A stretch of DNA of 45,027 nt. Source: DATKSG01 sp035531775 (GTDB lineage Bacteria > Actinomycetota > Acidimicrobiia > Acidimicrobiales > UBA8190). Made by a program: the position numbers and the translations under genes. Below the pieces are notes generated by a model. That model was given only the letters and a program-made list of their open reading frames with translations. It searched no databases and was not told where the DNA came from. The first letter of the stretch is position 1, and the number at the start of each line of letters is the position of its first letter. Positions 10,463 through 19,158 of this stretch are shown here, one piece after another. The stretch spans positions 1 through 45,027 of the forward strand of contig DATKSG010000060.1 in assembly GCA_035531775.1 (NCBI GenBank), written 5' to 3'.

Positions 10463-11230
10463 TCAGCCGATGGTGGCGATGCCACCGTCGACGGGGATGA
10501 TGGCCCCGGTCATGTACGAGGCGGCCCGTGAAGCCAGGAAGATGGCGGCCCCGGCCATGTCGTCGGGCCGGCCGATGCGCCGCATGGGCGCCGATGCGGC
10601 GATCTGCTCCCCGAAGGCGCCGAGGGTGGCCGCCATCATCTTCGACTCGAAGGGGCCGGGGGCGATGGCATTCACCGTGATCCTCGGAGCCAGCTTGCGA
10701 GCCAGGTGGCGCGTGAGCTGGTGCACGGCAGCCTTGGACGCTGAGTACGAGTACGTCTCGAGAACTGGCACGTGGATGCCGTCGATGGAGCCGATGTTCA
10801 CCACCCGGGCCGGATCGTCCTCGGTGGCGCCTGCCTCGAGCAGCGGGACAAGGAACTTGGTGGTGTGGAACACCCCTTTGACGTTCAACGACAACACGCG
10901 GTCCCAGGCGGCGTCGTCGAACTGCTCGAGTGGCATGCCCCACGTGTTGCCGGCGTTGTTGACCAGGATGTGGAGCCGGTCTTCTGCCTGGCCGATAGCG
11001 GCGGCCAGCTGCCGGCAGCCGTCCTCGGTGGACAGGTCGGCCGGCAGGGAGATGCACTGCCCGACGGCCGAGAGCTCGGCCGCCACTTGGTCGCAGGCCT
11101 CCGCCTTGCGCGACGACACGTACACCTTGGCGCCCGCTTGCACGTAGCCGGTGGCGATCATGCGGCCGATGCCCCTGGATCCTCCGGTCACGAGCGCCGT
11201 CTTGCCGCTTATGGAGAACAGGTTGGACAT
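10463..11230 (-). CDS. Short-chain dehydrogenase/reductase
   Basis: A 255-residue classical SDR with the Rossmann motif TGGSRGIG (residues 15-22), the NNAG motif (LVNNAGNTWG), the catalytic Ser in NIGSIDG and the YSASK active site. It should oxidise or reduce a secondary alcohol/ketone with NAD(P)(H). The ATG at 11230 is 8 bases from a TAGCGT hexamer, supporting a leaderless start; the frame extends 13 codons further upstream without support. It heads the SDR-LLM-MDR operon, with a 34-base gap to the LLM gene, and is divergent from the AidB-like gene. Confidence 0.94.
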   Translation of the reverse strand: MSNLFSISGKTALVTGGSRGIGRMIATGYVQAGAKVYVSSRKAEACDQVAAELSAVGQCISLPADLSTEDGCRQLAAAIGQAEDRLHILVNNAGNTWGMPLEQFDDAAWDRVLSLNVKGVFHTTKFLVPLLEAGATEDDPARVVNIGSIDGIHVPVLETYSYSASKAAVHQLTRHLARKLAPRITVNAIAPGPFESKMMAATLGAFGEQIAASAPMRRIGRPDDMAGAAIFLASRAASYMTGAIIPVDGGIATIG

Positions 11231-11238
11231 GGGCGCCG

Positions 11239-11244
11239 ACGCTA
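11239..11244 (-). promoter_or_regulatory. Leaderless -10 element TAGCGT for the SDR gene
   Basis: TAGCGT on the minus strand is followed after 8 bases (11231-11238) by the SDR ATG. This matches the TANNNT-N6-8-start pattern repeated through the window. No -35 hexamer is obvious. Confidence 0.5.
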
Positions 11245-11326
11245 CAGTTGCCGCCGCACCGACCGCCACCGGCGGTAACCGTTTTCCTCCTCAGGGGCCG
11301 CCGCCACCGGCGATGGCGGCCCCTGG

Positions 11327-11332
11327 TAGCGT
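11327..11332 (+). promoter_or_regulatory. -10 element TAGCGT for the AidB-like gene
   Basis: TAGCGT in the context GGTAGCGTCGG lies 23 bases before the ATG at 11356. That leaves a short leader containing the GAGGAGG ribosome-binding site at 11342-11348. Confidence 0.45.
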
Positions 11333-11355
11333 CGGCCCTGACGAGGAGGTCGACC

Positions 11356-13005
11356 ATGGCGCCGTCTCCGACGAGCGAGGTCCTGAACCAACCGCCGCCG
11401 CTCGAGGGCTACAACCTCCTCGACGCCGATCGCGCCCTGTCCGAAGGTTTGGCTCGCTATGGGCCGCCGTGGGCAGCCGACGTCGTGCACGAGGTCGGGG
11501 AGCACGCCGGCCGGGCCACCTCCATCGCCTGGGGATTCGAGGCCAATGCCAACCCGCCGGTGCTACGGACCCACGACCGCTTCGGCCACCGTATCGACGA
11601 AGTGGACTTCCACCCCTCGTGGCACCAGCTCCTCGGCTTCGCCGTGGACCATGGCATGCACGGCTCGCCGTGGGCCGATGTCAGGCCCGGGGCCCACGTG
11701 GCCCGAGCCGCCTCCTTCTTCCTGTGGTCCCAGGTCGAGAGCGGGGTGGGATGCCCGGTGTCGATGACGTACGCGGCGGTGCCCACCCTGCGCCTCCAGC
11801 CCGAGCTGGCCGAAGTCTGGGAGCCCGCCCTGGTGTCGCGTCGGTACGACCCGGGGCTGCGGCCACTGGCCGACAAGCAGGGAGTGCTCGTCGGCATGGC
11901 CATGACCGAACGCCAAGGCGGGTCCGACGTGAGGGCCAACATCACCGTGGCCGAGCCGGTGGACGGGGGCGGGCCCGGCGGCGCATACCTCATCACCGGT
12001 CACAAGTGGTTCTGCTCGGCCCCCATGTGCGACGCCTTCGTGGTCCTGGCCCAGACCACCTCGGGGCCCTCGTGCTTCCTCCTGCCCCGGGTGCTGCCCG
12101 ACGGGTCGCGTAACTCCTTTCAGATCCAGCGCCTCAAGGACAAGCTCGGGAACCGGTCCAACGCCTCGAGCGAGGTGGAGTTCCACGGCGCCCACGCCGT
12201 GCTGGTGGGGGAGGAGGGGCGCGGTGTGCGCACCATCGTGGAGATGGTCAACTGCACCCGCCTCGACTGCATCATCGGGTCTTCTGCTCTGATGCGCCAG
12301 GCGCTGGCCCAGGCCATCCACCATGGTGAGCACCGGTCGGCCTTCGGCCGCCGGCTGGTGGATCAGCCACTGATGGGCAACGTGCTGGCCGACCTGGCCG
12401 TCGAGTCCGAAGCGGCCACCGCCTTGATGTTGCGCCTGGCCCGGGCGGCTGACCGGTCGGCTGAGGACCAGAGCGAAGCGCTGTTCAAGCGCATCGGCAC
12501 GGCGGTGGGGAAGTACTGGGTGTGCAAGCGGGCTCCGGCCATGGTGGCTGAGGCGCTCGAGTGCCTCGGCGGCAACGGCTACGTCGAGGAGTCGATCATG
12601 CCCCGTCTCCTGCGCGAGGCGCCGCTCAATTCCCTGTGGGAAGGCCCGGGGAACGTGAACGCCCTCGATGTCCTGCGCGCCGTGGGCAAGGAGAGCGCCG
12701 TGCTCGACGCGTTCTTCGATGAGGTGGACGAGGCCGCCGGTGGTGATCACCGCCTCGACGAGCACGTGGCCGCCTTGCGCAAGGAATTGTCGTCGGCTGA
12801 CGAGCTCGAGCACCGAGCCCGGCGCATAGCGGAGGCGATGGCCCTGGCCCTCCAGGGATCGTTGCTGGTGCGCCACGCCCCACCGGCGCTGTCCGACGCC
12901 TTCTGCGCCACCCGTCTGGGTGGTGAAGGTGGCCTTGCCTTCGGCACCCTGCCGGCCGGGACCGATACCTCCTCGATCGTCGAGCGCCACCACCCGACTC
13001 CCTGA
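11356..13005 (+). CDS. AidB-like acyl-CoA dehydrogenase
   Basis: The 549-residue flavoprotein has the length and hallmark motifs of the AidB/isovaleryl-CoA-dehydrogenase-related family: MTERQGGSDVRANIT, GHKWFCSAPMCDAF, LECLGGNGYVEE and REAPLNSLWEGPGNVNALDV. Escherichia coli AidB is induced in the alkylation response and binds DNA; actinobacterial members may act simply as acyl-CoA dehydrogenases. FAD binding is expected from the conserved core, but I cannot assign a substrate. The ATG at 11356 follows GAGGAGG by 7 bases. The nitroreductase gene follows after 47 bases with its own promoter-like element. Confidence 0.92.
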   Translation: MAPSPTSEVLNQPPPLEGYNLLDADRALSEGLARYGPPWAADVVHEVGEHAGRATSIAWGFEANANPPVLRTHDRFGHRIDEVDFHPSWHQLLGFAVDHGMHGSPWADVRPGAHVARAASFFLWSQVESGVGCPVSMTYAAVPTLRLQPELAEVWEPALVSRRYDPGLRPLADKQGVLVGMAMTERQGGSDVRANITVAEPVDGGGPGGAYLITGHKWFCSAPMCDAFVVLAQTTSGPSCFLLPRVLPDGSRNSFQIQRLKDKLGNRSNASSEVEFHGAHAVLVGEEGRGVRTIVEMVNCTRLDCIIGSSALMRQALAQAIHHGEHRSAFGRRLVDQPLMGNVLADLAVESEAATALMLRLARAADRSAEDQSEALFKRIGTAVGKYWVCKRAPAMVAEALECLGGNGYVEESIMPRLLREAPLNSLWEGPGNVNALDVLRAVGKESAVLDAFFDEVDEAAGGDHRLDEHVAALRKELSSADELEHRARRIAEAMALALQGSLLVRHAPPALSDAFCATRLGGEGGLAFGTLPAGTDTSSIVERHHPTP

Positions 13006-13040
13006 CCGACCCGACAAGCCCGGCCGGCACCGGGGATGGC

Positions 13041-13046
13041 TAGCAT
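13041..13046 (+). promoter_or_regulatory. Leaderless -10 element TAGCAT for the nitroreductase
   Basis: TAGCAT in the context GCTAGCATCGC is followed after 6 bases by the GTG at 13053. There is no ribosome-binding site between them, so the mRNA is probably leaderless. Confidence 0.5.
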
Positions 13047-13052
13047 CGCCCG

Positions 13053-13649
13053 GTGCCCGAATTCTTCGACGTCGTGCACCGTCAGCGCGCTTGCCGCTCC
13101 TTCTCTCCTCACGCGGTGGACGACGAGACGCTCCGCCAGGTCCTCGAGGCGGCCACCTTCGCCCCGAGCGCGGAGAACCGCCAGCCCTGGGTGTTCGTGG
13201 TGGTGGCCGACGCAGAACGGCGCCGCGCTATCGGAGAGCTGAACCGACGGGCGTGGGAAGGAGGGGCACGCCGGCACTCCGAATCACGCCTCGACGGACC
13301 CCTGCTCGAGGATGTCGACCGGGGCGCCCTGGGCGGCGTGGCCTCGGCCCCGGTGTTGGTGTTGGTGGCCGGCGACGAGCGCCTCGGCCACCCGAGGGCC
13401 CTGGAGGCTTCGGTGTTCCCGGCGGTGCAGAACCTGCTGCTCGCCGCCACGGCCTTGGGACTGGGCAGTGCCCTCACCACCTTGCCGCTCGGCTTCCCCG
13501 ACGAACTGGCTGCCGTCGTTGGCCTTCCCTCCCACGTCCGGCCCCTGGCCGTAGTCCCCCTGGGTTGGCCGTCGCGGCCCCTCGGCCCGCCCCGGCGGGA
13601 CGATGTGGCCACCAAGGCCCATCGTGATCACTACGGCGCCGGCTGGTAG
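13053..13649 (+). CDS. Nitroreductase family protein
   Basis: A 198-residue FMN-dependent nitroreductase-fold protein. The N-terminal FMN-phosphate motif RQRACRSFSPHAVDDETL, the ATFAPSAENRQPW segment and the C-terminal ATALGLGSALTT helix followed by VPLGWPSRPLGPPRR are typical of the family. It should use NAD(P)H to reduce nitroaromatics, quinones or related substrates in the cytoplasm. The GTG start at 13053 is supported by the TAGCAT element 6 bases upstream. The SRPBCC gene follows after 14 bases and is probably co-transcribed. Confidence 0.92.
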   Translation: MPEFFDVVHRQRACRSFSPHAVDDETLRQVLEAATFAPSAENRQPWVFVVVADAERRRAIGELNRRAWEGGARRHSESRLDGPLLEDVDRGALGGVASAPVLVLVAGDERLGHPRALEASVFPAVQNLLLAATALGLGSALTTLPLGFPDELAAVVGLPSHVRPLAVVPLGWPSRPLGPPRRDDVATKAHRDHYGAGW

Positions 13650-13663
13650 GAGAGCGAGCCACC

Positions 13664-14152
13664 ATGCAGCACCACCGCTTCGCCGTAGACGTGGACGGGA
13701 CCCCCGAGGAGGTGTGGGCCCTGTTCTGGTACCGCGGGCCCCGGCCCAAGGGCCCCGGGCCGGGCGGGGTCACCATCGAGATCCTCCATCCCGGTGACGA
13801 GACGGGCGAGGGGCTCATCCGTCACTGCACCTTCCGAGTGCCGAGGTACCTCCTGTCAGGCGGGGTCGGGCACTCGTGGGAGTGGCTCACCGAGGTGACC
13901 CCTTACGAGTCGTGGAAGTACGACGCCGTAGGCAAGCCCCTGTGGTCGAAGGCCGAGGGCAGGACCCGCCTCGAGCCCTTGGGTACGGGGGGAACCCGCA
14001 TCCACTTCACCGAGACCTACCTCGCCTTCAACCCCGTGCTGCGGGCGCTGCTCGAGCACCGCGTGCACAGATTCATCTCGCGTGACAACGACACGCTCAT
14101 CTCCGGTGCCATAAACGACGGCCTGCGCCGGATGCGGGGTCGGTCCGCCTGA
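13664..14152 (+). CDS. SRPBCC (START-like) family protein
   Basis: The 162-residue product begins with the usual SRPBCC opening strand and helix (FAVDVDGTPEEVWALFW) and ends with the long C-terminal helix (LRALLEHRVHRFISRDNDTL) that closes the hydrophobic cavity. Such proteins bind lipids, polyketides or other hydrophobic ligands; several are cyclases, many are uncharacterised. The ligand here is unknown. It is placed 14 bases after the nitroreductase. The following 235 bases (14153-14387) form a convergent spacer with no gene or clear terminator that I can see. Confidence 0.75.
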   Translation: MQHHRFAVDVDGTPEEVWALFWYRGPRPKGPGPGGVTIEILHPGDETGEGLIRHCTFRVPRYLLSGGVGHSWEWLTEVTPYESWKYDAVGKPLWSKAEGRTRLEPLGTGGTRIHFTETYLAFNPVLRALLEHRVHRFISRDNDTLISGAINDGLRRMRGRSA

Positions 14153-14387
14153 TTGCCATGACCGGTCGCCTTCGCTGCGTTCGAGTCGGACTCGCCCGAG
14201 CAGATCGCCCGATTACCGTGCGTCGGGAACCGGCCGCTGGCCTCGGTAGGACCCATTCGCAACCGGCACTTCCAGCGAGCGACAGCTCAATACACGTTGC
14301 CACCGCAAATTGCAGTTACGGGTGGGCATGACTTGCTCGAACGGCACTCCGAGACGTCGTTCTGCTGGACTGTCGGTGCGGCGGAGA

Positions 14388-17300
14388 TCATCCGAGGGTT
14401 ACGCGCGGGTCGCGCCCGAGCTCGGCGATCATGGCCAACTGCTCGGCGTACGTGGAAGCGCCCACGGCCAGAGCCTCACGCCTGGCTTGCGCCAGCTCGG
14501 TTTGGGCGCGCTCGGCGTCGCCCGGGTCGGAGCGCGCGAGCAGTGCTTCTCCCAGGTACCCGCGCACCAGGTGGAGGAATCCAACGCAGCGCCGGTCCTG
14601 GACCTGCTTGAGGGCTCCCTCCAAGAGGCTGACGGCTCTGCCTGCTTCTCCCAAGGCAAGCTCGCTGTAAGCCAGCCACATGTCGACGGGAGGGGTGATG
14701 AAGACGTACCAGTGTCCCCACTTGCCCGAGAATGGGCGTAGGACCTTGGCGCACTGCTCGGCCAGAGCTCGGTCTTGGGCGTAGTAGGAACACGCCGCCA
14801 ATTGCAATTGGATTAGCAGGAGGAAGGGTTCCTCCAGGAGGAGGGAAGGCTCGAGCCGGTACTGGTTGATACCGGCCTTCACCTCCTCGGGTCGGCCGTC
14901 GAACGCCAAAGCGGCGAGCGCTCCCGCCCGCCACGTCAACGCTTGGGGATGTTGATCGGCAAACGCCTTCATGACGTCTGCCAGGATGGCAAAGTTACCG
15001 CGTACCCATTCGATGCCTACCGAAACGCAGCTCCACCAAGGCAGCGCGTCGGGCTCGCCGTGCGCTTGGCCCTCGGCGAAGCACGCGCTATTGCATGCCT
15101 CGGCCTCATCCAGCCTGCCGTCAAGCACGAGGAGTCTGACGGTGGAGAAGCGGGCCATCCATTGCATCGACGGCGACGCGTCGCGGGAGATCTCCACCAT
15201 CTCCTCGGTGAGACGACGCAGCTCTTCGATCTCGCCCATGGTGGCCAACGAGGCCGTCCGCCAGAAGCGCGCCTCGACCCGCAGGGCGGGATCGCCGCTT
15301 TCGTCGGCCAGCTCGACTCCCTCCTTCGTCCGCGCGTGCACCCGGTCAAGGCGGTCGAGCGCCATCTGGGCGAACCCGGTACGCACCACCACCCAAGCCA
15401 GCAGGTCGCGGTCGCCGATCGAGCGCGCCAGATCCTCGGCCTCGTCGGCAAGGGCCAGGCGCCGCTTGTGGTCGTCGGCGAACACGAGCTCGGCCGCCAG
15501 GTAGGCGAGCAGGCGGGCCCGGTCGACCAGGGCGCCTGTGTCCACCTTCTCCAATGCAGCCTCGGCCGTCTGCACCCGCTCGGGGTCGACGCTGCCGATT
15601 ACGCTGATCACTCCACGCTGGTTGGCCAGCACCGACCGCACGAGTAGCGCCACCTGTCCGGCTCGCAGCCCCAGGCGAGACGCCTCGAGCAGCGTGGCCC
15701 GGAACTCAGGGTCGCCCTGGTCACGCTGCGCCTCACCCAACCCACACAACGCCCGGATGCGCTCCGGCGACTCGTCGATCTCGACATCGTCGAGGACCTC
15801 CAGCACCTGGGAGAAGCGCTTCTCGGCGTCGGCCAGCGCCCGGGCCGAAAGCGCCAGCTCGGCGGCCGACAGCGAGTAGTGCACCGCCAAGGTCATGAGC
15901 CCGCCCTCGGGCCCGGCCTCGACGTAGTGGTAGGCAAGGGCGACGACGTCGTCGGGGCGTAGCTTCTCGAGAGCCTGGGCCACCCGCCGGTGCTGGCGGC
16001 GCCGGCGCGTGGCGGAGAGCTCCTCGTACAACGTAGCTCTCACTAGGGCATGGGAGAAACGGTACCGGTCAGCTCCGGTCTCGTCGATGAGCCGGGCCCG
16101 CACCGCTTCGTCGAGGGCGTCGAGCATGTCCGACTCAGGCACGCCGAACAGCTCGGATAGCAATTCGATGTCGACATCGCGCCCCATGACCGAGCACAGT
16201 GACAGCATTTCGTTGGCCTTGGCCGACAAGCGCGACAATCGACGCCCGATGACGTCGCGCACCCCCTCGGGAACCGACAGCGAGCCGGGGTCGGCGATCG
16301 TCCAGCGGTCGTCGCGCCGCACCACAGCGCCCGTTTCCACCAGATGGCGCAGCACCTCGGCGACGAAGAAGGGATTACCCTCGGTCTCTGCGTAGACGGC
16401 TTCGGCCATGGCACGGATGGCTTCATCAAGCTCATGGCCGGCGGCGGCGGCGACGAACTCCTCTACTTCGGCTTCCGTGAGCCCGCCGATCGCGTAACGC
16501 TCGACGATCGGCAGCCGTCGCAGGTCGGCGAGCACCCCCGACAACGGGTGGGTGCGGTCGATATCGGTGTCACGGTAGGTGCCCAGCACCAGCAGGCGGG
16601 CACGCCCGGCCGTCTCCATGCCGGCCCGCAGCACGTGCAGTAACAACAACAACGTGGGCTTGTCGGCCCAGTGCAGATCGTCGAGCACGATTACCACGTC
16701 GTTGGCCTCGGCCAGCTCCACCAACCATGAGGCGGTGGCCTCGAAGAGCAGGTGTTCCTCGGACCTCGGGTCCGAGCCCACCGGCGGGGGCAGGCCGGAC
16801 AGGCGCCCGGGCAGTTCCGGCAGCAGCCGGGCGAGCTCGCCAGGCAGGCGCCCCAGGGTGGGATCGGCCGCCTGCTGCGTGTAGAAGTCGAGGGTCTCCA
16901 TGAACGGTTGGAACGGAAGCCCCAAGTCCTCATCGCAGCGCCCGTAGAGAACGACGGCCCCAGCCGCGTGGGCACGGTGGGCGAGCGCGGCCGCTGTATG
17001 GGTCTTACCCACCCCGGGCTCGCCGGCGAGGAGAACCATGCGGCAACCGCCGGACAGCGTATCGGCCCACGATTGGTCAAGACGGGCGAGCAGGTCGCGC
17101 CGTCCGACGTACAAGTTGTCGGCGGCCAGAAGCGGCGGGAAGGTCAGCGCCGGCTGGCTGCCGGGACCGACGTCCTCGGCAGGCTCCCAGTAAACCCGAC
17201 AGGCCGCCAAGGGCTCGGACAAACCCTTGAGCTCGAGGTCTCCGATGGGCTCGAAGGCGAATCCGCCCCTCCCCCTAGAAAGGGCCCGGACCATCTCCGC

Positions 17301-17708
17301 CGTCAGGATCTCCTCCCCGTTGGCGGCGGCACACAACCTGGACGCCTCCACCACCGCGACACCGAAGACGTCACCCGCCTCGATCGAGACGTCGCCCACC
17401 GATACCCCCACCCGTACGGCGAAGGCCTGGTCGGGAAAACGACGGCGGTGGAGGTCGACGCCCTGCTGGATGGCGACGGCTGCCCCGACGGCGTCGGCCG
17501 CCGATCCGAAGGTGGCCATGATGCCGTCGCCGAGGCCCTTTATCACCTCGCCGCTATGCACGGCCACGGCTTGGCTGAGCATGGCGTCGTGGGTTCGTCG
17601 CAACTCGTCGGCGACGTCCTCGCCCACCCGCACACGCAGTTCGGTCGAACCGACCAGGTCGGTGAACAACACGGATCGCATCTCGGTCTGCGTCTGGCGC
17701 TCACTCAT
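14388..17708 (-). CDS. Class III nucleotidyl cyclase / AAA (STAND-type) / TPR-like regulator
   Basis: The 1106-residue protein joins an N-terminal cyclase homology domain (about 1-185), a STAND-type ATPase (Walker A GEPGVGKT near residue 226, Walker B VVIVLDDLHWAD) and about 600 residues of helical, TPR-like repeats. In the cyclase domain the metal-binding aspartates (FTDLVGST and GLGDGIMATF) and the base-contacting Lys (VIKGLGDG) are present. The usual transition-state Asn is replaced in AVVEASRL, although its partner Arg is kept. There is no C-terminal LuxR helix-turn-helix, unlike some mycobacterial relatives. The ATG at 17708 follows AGGAAGG, and a TATCAT -10-like element lies at 17739-17744. 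The function is probably signal integration; ligand and partner are unknown. Confidence 0.9.
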   Translation of the reverse strand: MSERQTQTEMRSVLFTDLVGSTELRVRVGEDVADELRRTHDAMLSQAVAVHSGEVIKGLGDGIMATFGSAADAVGAAVAIQQGVDLHRRRFPDQAFAVRVGVSVGDVSIEAGDVFGVAVVEASRLCAAANGEEILTAEMVRALSRGRGGFAFEPIGDLELKGLSEPLAACRVYWEPAEDVGPGSQPALTFPPLLAADNLYVGRRDLLARLDQSWADTLSGGCRMVLLAGEPGVGKTHTAAALAHRAHAAGAVVLYGRCDEDLGLPFQPFMETLDFYTQQAADPTLGRLPGELARLLPELPGRLSGLPPPVGSDPRSEEHLLFEATASWLVELAEANDVVIVLDDLHWADKPTLLLLLHVLRAGMETAGRARLLVLGTYRDTDIDRTHPLSGVLADLRRLPIVERYAIGGLTEAEVEEFVAAAAGHELDEAIRAMAEAVYAETEGNPFFVAEVLRHLVETGAVVRRDDRWTIADPGSLSVPEGVRDVIGRRLSRLSAKANEMLSLCSVMGRDVDIELLSELFGVPESDMLDALDEAVRARLIDETGADRYRFSHALVRATLYEELSATRRRRQHRRVAQALEKLRPDDVVALAYHYVEAGPEGGLMTLAVHYSLSAAELALSARALADAEKRFSQVLEVLDDVEIDESPERIRALCGLGEAQRDQGDPEFRATLLEASRLGLRAGQVALLVRSVLANQRGVISVIGSVDPERVQTAEAALEKVDTGALVDRARLLAYLAAELVFADDHKRRLALADEAEDLARSIGDRDLLAWVVVRTGFAQMALDRLDRVHARTKEGVELADESGDPALRVEARFWRTASLATMGEIEELRRLTEEMVEISRDASPSMQWMARFSTVRLLVLDGRLDEAEACNSACFAEGQAHGEPDALPWWSCVSVGIEWVRGNFAILADVMKAFADQHPQALTWRAGALAALAFDGRPEEVKAGINQYRLEPSLLLEEPFLLLIQLQLAACSYYAQDRALAEQCAKVLRPFSGKWGHWYVFITPPVDMWLAYSELALGEAGRAVSLLEGALKQVQDRRCVGFLHLVRGYLGEALLARSDPGDAERAQTELAQARREALAVGASTYAEQLAMIAELGRDPRVTLG

Positions 17709-18069
17709 CGTCGTTGACCTTCCTGGTCGCCGGGCTCGATGATATGCGAGCAAAGCAACTGGCGAGGAGCAAAATGCTCGTTGCCTCGGCCGATCTGGCC
17801 GTCCTCTATGGACTTAGCCCGACGGTCGTGACGTAGCTCGGAGGTGACGGGCCACTTCGGACCGTGAGAACCGGGGACGTCGACAAGGGCCGGAGGCCCA
17901 TTGACTGGTGACTTGGGGCGACAGAAACAACGTTCGATTCGGTCAGTCGCCGCGACCGAATCGGGCTTCGGTGCGGCGGCACCCGCGAAATAGACCGCTC
18001 GATAATCCCGCCCAACGATGCACCTAGCCCACACTTCGGCGAACCGCGCGATCGTCGCCGAACGCCGCT
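17709..18069. other. Non-coding interval between cyclase and HDAC-like genes
   Basis: This 361-base stretch holds no convincing gene on either strand. Near the left end is the cyclase promoter-like TATCAT (17739-17744, minus). In the middle is the strong inverted repeat at 17935-17963, listed separately. A GAGCA-AAA-TGCTC small stem occurs just upstream of the cyclase promoter region. The rest shows no recognisable signal. Confidence 0.5.
17935..17963. repeat. Perfect 10-bp inverted repeat with 9-base loop
   Basis: CGATTCGGTC (17935-17944) and GACCGAATCG (17954-17963) are exact reverse complements separated by nine bases. The element lies about 107 bases downstream of the HDAC-like stop codon and about 230 bases upstream of the cyclase start. 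It could be a terminator for the HDAC-like gene (though no T-run follows) or an operator. Confidence 0.6.
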
Positions 18070-19101
18070 CTAGGGCGTGCCGCCGTCGCCTTCGTTCTGG
18101 GCGTCGCCCAGGGCCCGCTGCACCCGGGCCACCACTTCCGAGCCCGGGCCCCCCGACGACGAGGGCTCGGGTCGGTAGTCCTGGCCGAGCAAGGCGGCGA
18201 GCACCGCACCCACCGACAAGCGCAGGGCATCGAGGTCGTAGCCGCCCTCGAGGACCATGGCCAGGCGGCCCGGGCCCGGGCCGAAGCCCTGGACTCGCCG
18301 GGCCATGTCGGCGAAGTCGGCCGCCGTGAGGCGCAGTTCGGCCAGGGGGTCGTCGCGATGCGCGTCGAACCCGGCGGAGACGAGCACCCATGTGGGGCCG
18401 AAGCGCTCGGCGGCTTCAGCCACCACCTCGTCGAGCACCCGCAGGAGCACGTCCCCGGTGGCCTCGGGTGGCAGCGGCACGTTCACGGTGCCGCCCGGCG
18501 CGTGGGGACCGCCCGTCTCCTCCACCTTGCCCGTGCCGGGATACAGGGGCCACTGATGGGTCGACACGTACAGCACGCGAGGGTCGTCCCAGAAGATGGC
18601 CTGGGTCCCGTTGCCGTGGTGCACGTCCCAATCGACCACCAGGACCCGTTCCCCGCGCCCGGCCAGCACGGCGGCGGCCACCGCCACGTTGTTGAGCAGA
18701 CAGAAGCCCATGGCCCGGTCGGCCAGGGCGTGGTGGCCCGGGGGTCGAGCGGCCACGAAGGCCACCTCCCCGCGCCCGGCGGCCAGGCCGTCCACGGCGC
18801 CCAGCACGGCGCCGGCGGCCAGCACGGCGGTGTCCCACGAGCCCGGAGAGGCCACCGTGTCCGGGTCGAGATGGCCTCCGCCGGCTGCGCAGTACGCCTG
18901 CAGCGCGTCGAGGTAGGCCACCGGGTGCACCAGGGCTAGTTCTTCGATGGTGGCCCGCCGGGGCTCGAGGTCTACAACGGCGTCGGTGAGCCCGGCCACG
19001 GCGATCCCGTCGAGCGCGGCGCGCACTCGAGCGGCACGCTCGGGGTGATGAGCGCCGACGTCGTGCCGGTCGAGGTCGGGCTGTCCGGCGACGAGGAGCA
19101 C
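18070..19101 (-). CDS. Histone-deacetylase/AcuC-family amidohydrolase
   Basis: The 343-residue protein belongs to the arginase/deacetylase superfamily (class II HDAC-like, AcuC and acetylpolyamine amidohydrolase relatives). These enzymes remove acyl groups from lysine or polyamines using zinc. Active-site motifs are intact: ARPPGHHA (His pair), DWDVHHGNGTQ (Zn ligands Asp and His), SAGFDAHRDDP (third ligand Asp) and LEGGYD (catalytic Tyr). The GTG at 19101 gives the usual start followed by HHPERAARV, and TACCAT lies 6 bases upstream. It is divergent from argS with 57 bases between starts. The substrate (acetylated acetyl-CoA synthetase, polyamine or other) is not determinable. Confidence 0.92.
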   Translation of the reverse strand: MLLVAGQPDLDRHDVGAHHPERAARVRAALDGIAVAGLTDAVVDLEPRRATIEELALVHPVAYLDALQAYCAAGGGHLDPDTVASPGSWDTAVLAAGAVLGAVDGLAAGRGEVAFVAARPPGHHALADRAMGFCLLNNVAVAAAVLAGRGERVLVVDWDVHHGNGTQAIFWDDPRVLYVSTHQWPLYPGTGKVEETGGPHAPGGTVNVPLPPEATGDVLLRVLDEVVAEAAERFGPTWVLVSAGFDAHRDDPLAELRLTAADFADMARRVQGFGPGPGRLAMVLEGGYDLDALRLSVGAVLAALLGQDYRPEPSSSGGPGSEVVARVQRALGDAQNEGDGGTP

Positions 19102-19107
19102 GGCGTC

Positions 19108-19113
19108 ATGGTA
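19108..19113 (-). promoter_or_regulatory. Leaderless -10 element TACCAT for the HDAC-like gene
   Basis: TACCAT on the minus strand is 6 bases before the GTG at 19101. This fits the leaderless pattern of this genome and supports the chosen GTG. Confidence 0.45.
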
Positions 19114-19158
19114 GGGGCCGGGCGTCTCCAGTAACCCCCCGAGATGCGAAGATGAGCC

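Noticed and set aside
11563..13017. 484-residue minus-strand frame opposite the AidB-like gene
   Set aside because: Composition is typical of antisense GC-rich frames and the opposite strand encodes a complete acyl-CoA dehydrogenase.
16752..17717. 321-residue plus-strand frame opposite the cyclase gene
   Set aside because: It lies fully within the cyclase/AAA coding region and shows no domain.
17811..17823. Another DosR-like site (GGACTTAGCCC)
   Set aside because: Only one half matches; the palindrome is broken.
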